Shown here piece after piece: positions 25,533 through 36,600 of a stretch of DNA of 64,000 nt (position 1 is its first letter; every line of letters starts with the position of its first letter). The stretch spans positions 2,480,001 to 2,544,000 of the forward strand of contig NZ_CP134880.1 of assembly GCF_032102965.1 (NCBI RefSeq), written 5' to 3'. Source of the DNA: Demequina capsici. GTDB lineage: Bacteria; Actinomycetota; Actinomycetes; Actinomycetales; Demequinaceae. The notes below the pieces were generated by a model. It was not told the DNA's origin, made no database searches, and saw only the letters and a list, made by a program, of their open reading frames with translations. The position numbers were made by a program, and so were the translations under genes.

Positions 25533-26189
25533 ATGCCTGGCCCCGGAACCGCGCAGCAGTGGCGGATCGTCATCCCCGTGCGCGGCACCGCGCCGTCCAA
25601 GAGCAGGCTCGCGCTGCCGGACGAGGACCGCGAGCGCCTGGCACGCGCCTTCGCGCGCGACACGGTCCATGCCGCGCTCGAGTCGAGGCTCGCGGCGGAG
25701 GTCGTGGTCGTGACGGCGGAGGCCGCACGCACCGTGTTCGAGCAGATGGGTGCACGCGTGCTCACCGAGAGCGCGCCCGCGTCCCTGGCCGGCGCGATCC
25801 TCGCAGGCCTCGCGTCGTGCCCCGTCGCGGCGCCCCGCGCGGTGCTGCTGGGCGACCTTCCCGCGCTCGACGGCGACTCGCTCGACGTCACGCTCAGCGC
25901 CGCAGCCTCGGTGCCGCTCGGCGTCGTGCCCGACGCCGCAGGAACCGGCACGACCCTGCTCACCGCGAGCGCGGGGATCGCGCACCGGCCCGCGTTCGGC
26001 ACCGGCTCGTTCGCGCGCCACCTCGCGGCGGGTTATGCGTCGCTCGCGGAGCGCGCGCCCGCACGGATCCGCGCCGACGTGGACACGATCGACGACCTCG
26101 AGCGCGCCGTCGCGCTCGGCCTGCGCCCCGCCAGCCGTCGCGTGCACGCGAGGATCACCGGACCGCTTCGCGCCACAACATCCCCGTAA
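25533..26189 (+). CDS. cofC: Phosphoenolpyruvate/2-phospholactate guanylyltransferase (F420 biosynthesis)
   Basis: CofC/FbiD activates phosphoenolpyruvate or 2-phospho-L-lactate with GTP for use by CofD. The 218-residue protein begins with RIVIPVRGTAPSKSRLALP, the nucleotide-binding start of this small nucleotidyltransferase family, followed by LLGDLPALDGDSLD and DAAGTGTTLLTA and, near the end, RADVDTIDDLERAVALGL. It has no visible Shine-Dalgarno and is probably leaderless. It leads the cofC-cofE-fgd operon. Confidence 0.92.
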   Translation: MPGPGTAQQWRIVIPVRGTAPSKSRLALPDEDRERLARAFARDTVHAALESRLAAEVVVVTAEAARTVFEQMGARVLTESAPASLAGAILAGLASCPVAAPRAVLLGDLPALDGDSLDVTLSAAASVPLGVVPDAAGTGTTLLTASAGIAHRPAFGTGSFARHLAAGYASLAERAPARIRADVDTIDDLERAVALGLRPASRRVHARITGPLRATTSP

Positions 26190-26215
26190 CCTGACCCGCG
26201 TACTGTGAGCGGATC

Positions 26216-27085
26216 ATGACGCCCCTGCACCTCGGCCGGCCTCAGCCCGTGCCGGACCGACAGTCCCCCAGGACCGACGCGACGCTCACCATCTGGGCGC
26301 CTGGACCTTTGCCCGAGGTCCGTCCCGGCGACGACCTCGCCGCGCTCCTCCTCACGGCCCTCGACGGCGGGGAGCCGCTGCGCGACGGAGACGTCGTGGT
26401 CGTCACGTCCAAGGTCGTGTCCAAGGCCGAGGGCAGGATCGTCGCGGCCGAGACCCGGGAGGCGGCCATCCAGGCCGAGACCGTCCGCGTGGTCGCATCG
26501 ATCCCCCACGCGCATGACGACGGCGCCACGCTGATCGTCGAGAACCGGCTGGGGATGGTGTGCGCCGCCGCCGGCGTCGACGCCTCCAACACCGAGCCGG
26601 GGACGGTGCTCCTGCTCCCTGAGGATCCCGACGCGTCGGCCAGGACGCTCGCCACCACCCTGCGCTCGGCGACCGGCGCGCAGATCGGCGTGATCGTCAC
26701 CGACACCCTGGGACGCGCCTGGCGCAACGGCCAGACCGACGTGGCGATCGGCGCCGCAGGCGTCACCGTCTTCGCCGAGCTCGCAGGCACCACCGACGCG
26801 CAGGGACGCACGCTCGTCGCCACGCGACCCTGCCTGGCGGACGAGATCGCCGGCGCGGCCGACCTGGTCAAGGGCAAGGCGGGCGGAAGGCCATTCGCGA
26901 TCGTGCGCGGCATGGGTCACGCCGTCGGCGCGTTGGACCTGCCAGGCGCGCGGAGCATCGTCCGCTCCCCCGAGACCGACATGTTCAGACAAGGCCACCG
27001 CGAGGCGTACGCCGAGGGCTACGCCGCGGGACTCGCCGCACGAGACGACGCCGGCCCCACCGGCGCGGACAAGGAGAAGGAATGA
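26216..27085 (+). CDS. cofE: Coenzyme F420-0:L-glutamate ligase, single-domain
   Basis: CofE adds the gamma-linked glutamates to F420-0 with GTP. The 289-residue protein matches the ligase domain ([76 protein letters not shown]). The mycobacterial homologue FbiB has an added C-terminal flavin reductase domain that reduces dehydro-F420-0; that domain is missing here, so a stand-alone reductase elsewhere would be needed if the PEP route is used. TACTGT nine bases before the ATG may be its own -10. The stop overlaps the fgd start as ATGA. Confidence 0.93.
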   Translation: MTPLHLGRPQPVPDRQSPRTDATLTIWAPGPLPEVRPGDDLAALLLTALDGGEPLRDGDVVVVTSKVVSKAEGRIVAAETREAAIQAETVRVVASIPHAHDDGATLIVENRLGMVCAAAGVDASNTEPGTVLLLPEDPDASARTLATTLRSATGAQIGVIVTDTLGRAWRNGQTDVAIGAAGVTVFAELAGTTDAQGRTLVATRPCLADEIAGAADLVKGKAGGRPFAIVRGMGHAVGALDLPGARSIVRSPETDMFRQGHREAYAEGYAAGLAARDDAGPTGADKEKE

Positions 27086-28101
27086 CGCTCACCCTCGGAT
27101 ACAAGGCCTCGGCCGAGCAGTTCGGGCCGCGCGAGCTCGTGGAGCTCGCCGTCGAGGCCGAGCGTCACGGCTTCGAGTCCGCTGCGATCAGCGACCACTT
27201 CCAGCCCTGGAGGCACACCGGCGGGCACGCCCCCCACTCGCTCTCATGGCTCGCCGCCGCGGGCGAGCGGACCTCCACCATCACGCTCGGCACCTCCGTG
27301 CTCACCCCCACGTTCCGTTACAACCCGGCAGTGCTCGCGCAGGTGTTCGCGACCCTGGGCATGCTGAACCCCGACCGCATCTGGCTGGGCGTCGGCTCCG
27401 GCGAGGCGCTCAACGAGGTCGCCACCGGCTGGGCCGGCGCAGGAGACCAGCCCTGGCCCGAGTTCAAGGAGCGGTTCGCCCGCCTGCGCGAGTCGATCCG
27501 GCTCATGCGGGCGCTCTGGGCAGGCGAGCGCGTCACCTTCGACGGCGAGTACTTCTCCACGCACGACGCGTCGATCTACGACAGGCCCGACGGCGGCATC
27601 CCGATCTACATCGCCGCAGGCGGCCCCACCGTCGCCAAGTACGCGGGCCGCGCGGGCGACGGGTTCATCTGCACCTCGGGCAAGGGCCGCGAGCTCTACG
27701 TCGACAAGCTGCTCCCCGCCGTCGCCGAAGGCGCCGCCGCCGCGGGGAAGGATCCCGCGAGCGTGGACCGGATGATCGAGATCAAGCTCTCCTACGAGGA
27801 GTCCGAGGAGGCGGCGTACGACAACACCCGCTTCTGGTCGCCGCTGTCGCTGCCCGCCGAGGCCAAGCACGACATCACCGACCCCATGGAGATGGAGAAG
27901 GCCGCCGACGCGCTGCCGCTCGAGACGATCGCCTCCCGCTGGATCGTGGGCACCGATCCCGACGAGGTCGCCGCGAGGATCGGCGAGTACGTCGAGATGG
28001 GCTTCACGCACCTCGTGTTCCACGCCCCCGGCCACGACCAGCGGCGCTTCATGGACCTGTTCGAGCGCGACCTCGCACCGCGGCTGCGCGCGCTCGGCTG
28101 A
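27082..28101 (+). CDS. fgd: F420-dependent glucose-6-phosphate dehydrogenase
   Basis: Fgd oxidises glucose-6-phosphate and makes F420H2, the electron source for F420-dependent reductases. Over 339 residues it follows mycobacterial Fgd1 closely: [88 protein letters not shown] and [18 protein letters not shown] short insertion (AGAGDQPW) follows EVATGW, where mycobacterial enzymes have a shorter loop. It is the last gene of the cofC-cofE-fgd operon and lies 6 bp from a convergent thioesterase gene. Confidence 0.95.
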   Translation: MTLTLGYKASAEQFGPRELVELAVEAERHGFESAAISDHFQPWRHTGGHAPHSLSWLAAAGERTSTITLGTSVLTPTFRYNPAVLAQVFATLGMLNPDRIWLGVGSGEALNEVATGWAGAGDQPWPEFKERFARLRESIRLMRALWAGERVTFDGEYFSTHDASIYDRPDGGIPIYIAAGGPTVAKYAGRAGDGFICTSGKGRELYVDKLLPAVAEGAAAAGKDPASVDRMIEIKLSYEESEEAAYDNTRFWSPLSLPAEAKHDITDPMEMEKAADALPLETIASRWIVGTDPDEVAARIGEYVEMGFTHLVFHAPGHDQRRFMDLFERDLAPRLRALG

Positions 28102-28107
28102 ACGGGC

Positions 28108-28530
28108 TCAGTCCGCGTCGGGCGCGAGGGCGAGGAGCCGCTCCCGCTGCTCCGGGGTGAGGCGCGTCGGGCGCCCCGTCGCGCCGTCCACCATCGCCAT
28201 CGTCGTCGACGCCTCCACGCAGACGATCCCATCGACGAGCAGCCGGTAGTCCAGGACGAAGCTCGCGCCCACGCACCGGGACACGGACACCTCCGCGTCG
28301 ATCGGCGCCACACGGTGGTCGATCGTCCGCCTGTACCTGACCGACACGTCCGCGACCAGGACCCACACGGCGGACCCGGCACCGAGCGGCGGCATGATCG
28401 GATCGTCGTCGTCCCACAGCGCACGCACGCGGGCCTCCTCGAGGAGGCCCACGATCGCCACGTTGTTGACGTGACCGTAGGCGTCGCAGTCGGACCAGCG
28501 CAGGGGGACGGGAACGGTGACAGCGGACAT
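28108..28530 (-). CDS. Acyl-CoA thioesterase, 4HBT hot-dog family
   Basis: Short hot-dog-fold thioesterase (140 residues) that hydrolyses an acyl-CoA. The catalytic region reads RWSDCDAYGHVNNVAIVGLLEEAR, with the acidic residue and HVNN of the 4-hydroxybenzoyl-CoA thioesterase class, followed by SVRYRRTIDHR. The ATG at 28530 is preferred over the GTG at 28539, because TAGCGT lies exactly seven bases upstream (28538-28543), which suggests a leaderless transcript. It is divergent from the FHA-kinase operon and convergent with fgd. Its acyl substrate is unknown. Confidence 0.85.
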   Translation of the reverse strand: MSAVTVPVPLRWSDCDAYGHVNNVAIVGLLEEARVRALWDDDDPIMPPLGAGSAVWVLVADVSVRYRRTIDHRVAPIDAEVSVSRCVGASFVLDYRLLVDGIVCVEASTTMAMVDGATGRPTRLTPEQRERLLALAPDAD

Positions 28531-28537
28531 GGACGCC

Positions 28538-28603
28538 ACGCTACCCCCGGCCCGTCGAGTCCCTCACAACCCCCTCCCGAGCGCACGGGCCGGCCGCTAT
28601 CGT
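28538..28603. promoter_or_regulatory. Divergent leaderless promoters between thioesterase and FHA genes
   Basis: On the minus strand TAGCGT (28538-28543) lies seven bases before the thioesterase ATG. On the plus strand TATCGT (28598-28603) lies seven bases before the FHA-protein ATG at 28611. Neither gene has a Shine-Dalgarno. The 80-bp region between the two starts therefore probably holds both promoters back to back; -35 boxes are not obvious. Confidence 0.5.
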
Positions 28604-28610
28604 GTGCGCC

Positions 28611-29456
28611 ATGATCGAGTTCGCCCCGGCCCGAGCAGGTGACACCGGATGCGCGGTCGTCACGGGCGGGTACGTCGCACTCGTCGACGTCGGGGCACGC
28701 ACCGATCTGGTCTCACGGCTGCACCGTTCCCTCACGGGCGGCGCCGCCACGATCGAGCAGGCCGCGGCGATGCTCGCCACCGCCGAGCCGAGCGCACGCT
28801 TCGCGATCGCACGCGTCGACACCGCACCGGTCAGGATCGCCCTGCGCGGCGACCTCACCGTGGACCTGGGCGCCTCGGCCACGACCCGCTTCGCCTGGCC
28901 TGCCGATGCGACCTGCGTCGTCAGCGAGGTCGACGACCTCGCCACGCTCCGCTTCGCGCTCGACCCCGCCGACGAGTCGCCGCACCGCCTTCCCCTGCGC
29001 GACGGCGCATGCCCCGCCTCGGCCGTGTGCACGACGCTCGACGACGCACCGCCGACGCCGGACCGCGCGAGCAAGGCAGCATCGTCCGGACCGCCGGACG
29101 GTGACGACAGCGGCTGGGTGCTCACGTTGGCCGACGGCAGCGAGCTCGAGGCCTCGCCTCGACTGGTCGTCGGACGGCGCCCATGGAGCGCTGACGGGGC
29201 CGACGCACAGGACACCGGCGCCGCCTACCTCGAGGCGCCCTCGCCCCACCGCGAGATCTCGGGCAGGCATCTCGAGCTGACGGTCGTCGCGGACACGCTC
29301 CATGCGCGCGACCTCGATTCGACCAACGGCACGATCATGCGCAAGGCCGACGCGCCGGCCCGACTCCTGCACGAAGGACGGGATGCGACACTTGAGCCAG
29401 GAGATACCCTCGACCTCGGCGAGGGATTCCTCATCAGCGTCGCGAGACGCCGCTGA
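28611..29456 (+). CDS. FHA-domain protein with long N-terminal region
   Basis: The C-terminal third carries an FHA phosphothreonine-recognition domain: RLVVGRRPW, HREISGRHLELTVV and ARDLDSTNGTIM, with Gly-Arg, Ser-Gly-Arg-His and Asn as in binding-competent FHA domains. The first 180 residues resemble a domain often found in front of FHA in actinobacterial kinase loci, with no motif I can assign. The product is 281 residues from the ATG at 28611, supported by the -10 at seven bases; an in-frame GTG lies three codons upstream. It starts the nine-gene operon and probably binds proteins phosphorylated by the kinase encoded next. Confidence 0.85.
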   Translation: MIEFAPARAGDTGCAVVTGGYVALVDVGARTDLVSRLHRSLTGGAATIEQAAAMLATAEPSARFAIARVDTAPVRIALRGDLTVDLGASATTRFAWPADATCVVSEVDDLATLRFALDPADESPHRLPLRDGACPASAVCTTLDDAPPTPDRASKAASSGPPDGDDSGWVLTLADGSELEASPRLVVGRRPWSADGADAQDTGAAYLEAPSPHREISGRHLELTVVADTLHARDLDSTNGTIMRKADAPARLLHEGRDATLEPGDTLDLGEGFLISVARRR

Positions 29457-29520
29457 GCTCGAGGGAACTCGCGGGGTGCCGCAAGGCGCGCCCGCGCCGA
29501 CGAGGGGAAGGCAGGAACAG

Positions 29521-30639
29521 GTGCCCCGACGCACGACAGCAGCGCCACCGGTGCTGCCGGGCTACAGCTACATCAGGCCCCTGGGCGCGGGAGGGTTCGC
29601 CGACGTCTTCCTGTACGAGCAGGACATGCCGCGACGCGTCGTCGCCGTGAAGGTGCTCATCGATGATGCGATCAACCCGAAGGTGCTGTCGGCCTTCACC
29701 GCCGAGGCGGACATCCTCGCCCGGCTCAGCAGCCACCCCTCGATCGTGACCATCCACCAGGCGAGCATCTCCTCGGACGGGCGCCCCTACTTCGTGATGG
29801 AGTACTGCCCGGACACGCTCGGCGCGCGGATGCGCGTGACGCCGCTCGGGGTGGAGCGTGCGCTCGACACCGGCGTGCGCATGGCCGCAGCGCTCGAGAC
29901 GGCGCATCGCAGCGGCGTGCTGCACCGTGACATCAAGCCGTCGAACGTCCTTGTCACGTCGCTCGGCTCGCCCGTCCTCGCCGACTTCGGCATCGCGTCG
30001 GCCGTGGCGCTCGCCGACGACGCGACCGAGACGATCGCCCTGTCCCTGCCGTGGAGCGCACCCGAGGTAGTGCGAGGCGACGTCACGGGGACCGTGCAGT
30101 CAGAGGTGTGGAGCCTGGGCGCCACCCTGTACACGCTCGTGGCCGGCCGAGCACCGTTCGAGCCGCCCGGTGGCGAGCGGATCGGGCGCAGGCAGCACGA
30201 GGACAGGATCCTCAAGGGCCGGTACGTTCCCACGGGTCGCGACGATCTGGGCGACCGGTTCGCCGCTGCGCTCGAGAAGTCGCTCGCGAAGGATCCGGCA
30301 GCACGGTTCGGGTCGATGCTCGCGCTCGCCGAGGAGCTGCGCTGGGCGCAGTACGAGCTCGGTCTCCCGCCCACCGCTCTCGAGGTCGCGGCCCCGGAGT
30401 GGGCCTCGGCGGCGGCGCCTTCCGACGCGTCGCCTGCGCGCACGCCGGTGATCTCGACGGTCAACAGCGAGTCGCGGCGTGCGGCGCGTGCGCAGCACCT
30501 CGCGTCGTCGCAGCGGCGCAGAGAGATGGCGCAGGAGGATCGTGCCGGAGGCCCCTCCGGACGTCGACCGGTCCTCCTGGGCGTCGGCATCGGAGCGGCC
30601 GCGGTCGCGCTCGTCGCGATCCTGGCAGCGGTGCTGTGA
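29521..30639 (+). CDS. Membrane-anchored Ser/Thr protein kinase (Hanks type)
   Basis: Eukaryotic-type kinase of 372 residues. The catalytic domain covers about residues 15-275 with the P-loop LGAGGFADVF, VAVKVL, catalytic HRDIKPSNVLV, DFGIAS and WSAPEVVRGD. One transmembrane helix close to the C-terminus (VLLGVGIGAAAVALVAILAAVL region) leaves no extracellular sensor, unlike PknB, and there are no PASTA repeats. The GTG at 29521 is chosen over an open but unsupported upstream extension, with AGGA four to five bases before it. Likely targets are the FHA proteins and membrane partners of this operon, with the PP2C at 42609 as antagonist. Confidence 0.92.
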   Translation: MPRRTTAAPPVLPGYSYIRPLGAGGFADVFLYEQDMPRRVVAVKVLIDDAINPKVLSAFTAEADILARLSSHPSIVTIHQASISSDGRPYFVMEYCPDTLGARMRVTPLGVERALDTGVRMAAALETAHRSGVLHRDIKPSNVLVTSLGSPVLADFGIASAVALADDATETIALSLPWSAPEVVRGDVTGTVQSEVWSLGATLYTLVAGRAPFEPPGGERIGRRQHEDRILKGRYVPTGRDDLGDRFAAALEKSLAKDPAARFGSMLALAEELRWAQYELGLPPTALEVAAPEWASAAAPSDASPARTPVISTVNSESRRAARAQHLASSQRRREMAQEDRAGGPSGRRPVLLGVGIGAAAVALVAILAAVL

Positions 30640-33600
30640 TGGTGGCTGCCCGCGCCAGCGGACGGCGGATCGGACCGGTCCTCCGGCTCAGCGCCGTCGC
30701 GGTCGTGGTGGCCTCGGTAGCCGTCGCCGCGGTGGTCTCCCCCGGCTACGACGTGCATGAGACGGACCAGGTGGAGACCTCGGTCTGGGTCACCAGGGAC
30801 GACGGCCAGTACGCGCGCGTCAACACCGACCTGGGCGAGTTCGAGACGGTGAAGTCCGTGTCGGACCCCTCCACGGTGGTCCAGTCAGGCTCCCGCGGCA
30901 TCGTCTTCACGCAGGCCTACGGGCAGGCGTGGGCCTTGACGGGCGCGACCCCGGCCGACCTGGTCGACTCGGCGACGACCGGCGGGAGCGGGGTCGCCGC
31001 GAGCATCCCCGCAGGCACCGAGACCGTGCAGACGGCAGGCGACACGATCGCCTACCTCACATCGACCGGCGAGGTGTACCTAGGGACGCTCCCGGACGAC
31101 GACGGCGCCTCGTCGAACCCGTACCAGCTGGATCCGTACGCAGGCCTCCCGGCCACTGACGACGCGGATCAGGCGACCTACGTCGCGGACGCGGTCGCGC
31201 TCGGCGACGACGGCACCGTCGCGATGTACTCGGCCGCCGAGGGCGCCGTGCGCACGTACGACATCGACAGAGGCGCCTTCGACTCCACCGTGCAGACGGT
31301 CCCGGAGCCGCCCGCGGCGGACTCGTCGGTGCAGATGGCGGTCGTCGCCGGCAGATGGGTGCTCTCGTCGGCCGCGGACCTGCGGGTCTGGATCGAGGGG
31401 TTGAGCGCCCCCGTGTCCACGGGCGCCGCCAGCGGGGCGGTGCTGCAGGACGGGCCTTCGTCGCGCGCCGACGTCCTGCTCGCCGACACTGCGGGCCTCC
31501 TGTCGATCAGCCTCGCCGACGGCGGCGTCACACGGCTCGTCTCCTCAAGCGGCACCCCGGCGGCGCCGGTGGTGGTCGACGGCATCGCGCACGCCGCGTG
31601 GGTGACGCTGACCTCTGGCACCTTGTGGTCGAGCGATGATGCGCAGACGGTCCCCCTGACGGTCGACACCTCCAACCTGGACGAGACGCGGAGCCTCGCG
31701 CTCGCGTTCCGTTCGAACGGGGACAGGGTGGTGCTGACCGAGACCGCGACAGGGATGGTGTGGCTGGTGCCGGACGGCACGCTGCTGCCGCTCGACGAAT
31801 GGAACGCGCTGTCGGAGAGCGACCAGGAGGAGGGCACCGTCCAGGTCGAGGACGTGGTGGAGCAGCAGCCGCCCGTGGCGGAGGACGACGCGTTCGGCGT
31901 GCGCGCCGGCGCCGTCGTGTCGCTCCCCCTGCTGCTGAACGACCACGACCCCAACAGCAAGGACGTGCTGACGATCGTCCCGTCGTCGATCAGCGGCATG
32001 GACCCCTCCTTCGGCGACGTGGGGCTCGTGTCGGACGACCAGGAGGCGGTGATCCGCGTCGCCGCGACCGCCGGCACGGCATCCTTCACCTACACGGTCA
32101 CCGACGGCATGGCCACCTCCGAGCCTGCGACCGTGACCCTGACCGTCATGGACGACTCCACGCAGTCAGCGCCGGAATGGTGCGGCAGCGCGGGCTGCGT
32201 GCTCACCTGGCCCACGCCGCAGGTGTCCCCCGGCGGCTACGTCGCGGTCGACGTGCTGGCCGGCTGGGTGGACCCCGAAGGCGACCCGATCGTGCTCGAG
32301 GACGCCACCGTCGACGACCCGACCGCGCCGATCACCGCGGTCCCCACCGCCGACGGGCGCGTCGCCATCCGCCACCTCGATGCGAACGCGGGCGACGCCG
32401 TCATCCCCATCACCGTCACGGTCGCCGACGCGCGCGGCGCGACCGCCCAGCAGACCCTCGAACTGCGCGTGACCTCCTCTCCTGCGCTCGTGGCGCAGCC
32501 CACGGCGGTCACCGTCGGCGTCGGCGAGACGCGGTCCGTCTCGATCGACGACATCGTCACGGGAGGCTCAGGCTCGTATCGCCTGGTGGACGCCGCACCG
32601 TCCACCGGTCTCAGCGACACGCTCTCGGTGCTCCCCAGCGCCACCGAGGGCACGATCGCGGTGTCCAGCGCCACCGCCGGCGACTACACGGCGACGTACA
32701 CGGTCGAGGACACCGTGACCTCCGCACGGCAGACCGCCGTGCTCCGCGTGACCGTCGACGACTCCGCGCGGGCCCTCACCGCCGCACCCCTCACCGCGTT
32801 CGTGAGGGCGGGAGAGGACACCACCGTCGACGTGCTAGGCGCCGTGTCCGGAGCAGGCCAGCGGGTGCTGATGGTCCAGGAGGCCTCCACCGACGATCCC
32901 GCGCTGAGCGTCAGCGTCGTCGACCAGACGTACGTGCGCGTCAGCGCCACCACCCGGACCGAGGCCGTCGGCACGCTGGGCGTCGCCGACATCGTCATCG
33001 CCGACGGCACCGGCGCAGCGGTGCGGACCCAGCTCACGGTGATCCTGCTGCCTGCGACCCACGGCATCGGCCCGATCGCGGCACCCGACGCCGTGACCGT
33101 GCGCGCCGGAGCGCAGGTCGACATCCCGGTGCTCGCGAACGACGTCACCCCGCGCGGCGAACGGATCATGCTCCACCCCGACGTCGTCGGCTCGGGCGCC
33201 GTCGGGGAGCTCGCGTTCACGTCAGGCACCATGCTGCGCTACGTCGCGCCCACCACGCCGGGCGTCTACACCGTCCTCTACTCGACGTACCTCGAGAGCG
33301 ACCCCACCCGGCTCGACAGCGCCACCGTCACCATCACCGTCCTGCCCGCGGGCGCGAACTCCGCACCGCGACCGCGCGACCAGGACGCGCGCGTGCTCGC
33401 CGGTCGCTCAGTCACCCTCACGATCGACACCGCCGGGATCGACCCCGACGGGGACGTGGTGACGCTCGCCGAGGTGTCCCAACCGGTAGGCGGTGCCGGT
33501 GTGGCGACGATCGGGCCCTCGGGCCGCACCATCGTGTACCGGGCACCTGCCACCGGGGTCGACGGCGGCCAGGTGAGCTTCACCTACACCGTGCGCGACG

Positions 33601-36600
33601 CCGCCGGCGCGACCGGCACCGCCACCGTCCGAGTCGGAGTGCTCACCGGAGAGCTGTCCGACGTCGCGCCCGTGACGTACAGCGACAACGTGGGCGTGGA
33701 GCTCGGGTCCGACGCAGCGGTCACCGTGCTGCCGCTCACCAACGACCGCGACCCGCTCCAGGGCGCTCTGAAGATCGCGAGCCTGCGACCCAACGCGGTG
33801 GAGGGCACCGCCGAGTACGACCGCCTGGAGTCCCTGATCGGCGAAGGCACCGACCTGGCCGCAGGAGTCGTATCGCTCCTTCCCGGCGACGTGGAGGGCG
33901 TGCAGTCGTACATCTACACCGTCGAGTCGCAGGCATCCTTCAGCACCGCCGAGGGCATGATCGTGGTCGACGTGTCCGACTCCCCGGCACCCGACTCGAT
34001 CCAGGTCAGCGACTCGATCATCACGCTCGAGACCCGCACCGCGCTCGAGACGGACGGCATCGACGTGGTGACGGACCACGTGACCTGGGCCACCGGCGCC
34101 GTCTCCGACCTCACGCTGAGCCTCTGGGACGGAGCGCCCGCAGGCTTCAGCGTCGACGGCTGGCGGATCAGCGGCACCCTTCCCGCCTCGACGACGCTCG
34201 TGCCCTTCGTGCTCACCGGAGTGGACTCGTCAGGCAACGAGGCGGTCGGCTACGGATTCCTGCGCATCCCCGGGCTCGACGACATGCGGGTGCAGGCCGC
34301 CACAGGTCTCGACCCGATCGAGGTGGGCGAGGAGCAGTCCATCGACGTGGCGCTGCGGGACAGGCTCGCCGTGGCGCCGAGCGACACGATCGAGGTGCGC
34401 CAGGACGCGAGCTTCGTCGTGCAGCGCGCCAATGCGACCTGCACCGCGTCCGGTGACGGCACCATCACCTATTCGGCGGGACGCGAGGCGCCATGGAGCG
34501 ACACCTGCTCGGTGGCCGTGCGCGTCTCCGGCCAGACGACGTGGACGATCGTCCCCGTCTTGTTCACGATCGTCCCGAAGGACCCCCAGGCGATCCTCGG
34601 AGCGTTGAGCAGGACCGTCGCACCAGGGACGTCGGAGCAGATCGACCTGCTGGGCCAGATGCTCTCCTGGGAGGGCGGGCGGGTGGGCGACGTCGGGTCG
34701 CTGCAGCTCACCGTCACCTACAGCGGATCGTCGTTCATCGTCTCCCAGACCGGCACGTCCGTCACCATCGAGGCGCGTGCCAACGCTCGACCGGGCACCC
34801 GCGAGACGATCCAGGTGACCTCGCCTGCGTACGGGGGCCTCAGCGCTCCCATCACGCTGGTGGTCGGGGCCGCCGTGCCCGCGGTCCCCGAGGGCGCCCA
34901 CTTCAGCACCCAGTGCGACGTCAGCCAGGGATCATGCCTGGTGACGGTGGTCGGGATCGCGGGAGAGCACGACCCGTTCGCAGGAGCACCCGACGCGGGC
35001 CTCACCCTCGTCGGCGTCGGCACGGGCTCGTCCGCCCAGTGCAGCGTCGCCACCGTGAGCATGGCGAACGCCTCGCAGGTCTCCGTCACCTACCCGTCCG
35101 GACCTCGACCCACGGGCGGCGAGTGCGCCGTGACCTTCACGGTGGCCGATGCGCAGAACCGCACCGGCACGGGCACGCTCACGATCGACGTGCTCGGCTA
35201 TCCGCAGACACCCTCGAGCATCGTCACGCAGTCGTACACGGCCTCGTCGGTGACGATGCTCGTGAACCTCGGTCCGGCGGCGCAGGCGCACCCCGCGATC
35301 GACACCGTGGCGCTGTACGAGGGCGGGACGAAGGTCGCCGCCGCCTGCGCGCCCGCCGGACCCACCACCTATGCGTGCACGGTGTCCGGGCTCGTGAACG
35401 GCGCACCGCACACGTACACCGCCCGCGCGGTGAACAGCGTGGGCGAGTCGCTCGACACGTCCGCCGTCACCACGTGGGCCTACGACGCGCCGACCGTGGA
35501 CGCCGTGACGGCGGTCCCCGTCTACGACGCGACCAGGACCACCCAGCAGAACGGCGCGGTCGCGCTCTCGATCACCGCGGACGACGACGTGGCCGGCTTC
35601 CAGATCGTCGGTCAGGCCGCGACCGTCACCCGCACGGGCACGGTCACCACCACGCAGCTCGTGCTCCCGGTCGGCAACCGGACGATCCAGGTGGTCCCCC
35701 TCAGCAGGTTCGCACCCCCGCTCACGGGGTCGAGCCAGGGAGCGACCGCGAGCGCGGACGTGGTGGTCGCCGGCAGCCCCTACTTCACGACGAGCACGGC
35801 GGACGCGCAGGCCGCCGGCACGACCATCACGGTCGGCAGCCCCACGTCTGTGCAGGCGAACTACTCCGCGCAGGCCACCAGCGTCGTGTACGCGGCCTGG
35901 CGCTCGGGCACGCCCGCGTGCACCATGAGCCCCACCGGGACCGCCGTCGTCACGGGAGCCGAGGCCACGTCCGCCACGCCGACGCTCTCCGGACTCGTGG
36001 CGAACCAGGACTACCAGGTACGAGCATGCGGATCGAACGGCTACGGCGTCACGTGGGTCGACACCCCGTCGACGGTGTTCACGTGGGTCGCACCGTCGGC
36101 GCCGACCGGGACGTCCACCTATGCGGTGGGCACCACGCCCGCATGGAGCGGCACGACCGCGTCGTTCCTGTCGTTCACGGCTCCCACCTGGGATCCGAAG
36201 CCGGGCTTCACGATCTACTACTCCTACAACGGCGGCACCCGCACCACGCAGTTCCGGCTCTCCACCGCCGCGACGGAGTCCATCACGGCCGTCTACTGCG
36301 AGGACACGCACCCGAACAAGTGCGGCGCCCCGGCCGCCGTGACGCCCGCCTCGTCGTCGCCCCCCACGACCGTCCAGGTCACCTTCCCCACCCAGTGCTA
36401 CACGGATGGCGACAACCTGGACGACCTGATCGCCGTGACGCCGGCGGCGAACGGCGCCGCGACCCGATCGCTCGACGGGACGGGCGACAACTACGTCGTC
36501 ACGTTCGCCGGCACGTTCGCCTCGCTGCCCTCGCTGACCTACGCGGTCGACCGCTGCCCGGTCCCCACGCCCACCCCTGATCCCTCGGTCTCCCCGAGCC

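Noticed and set aside
3609..28101. Mobile genetic island with integrase or insertion sequences
   Set aside because: No transposase, integrase, attachment repeats or tRNA lie at the borders, and codon use matches the neighbours.
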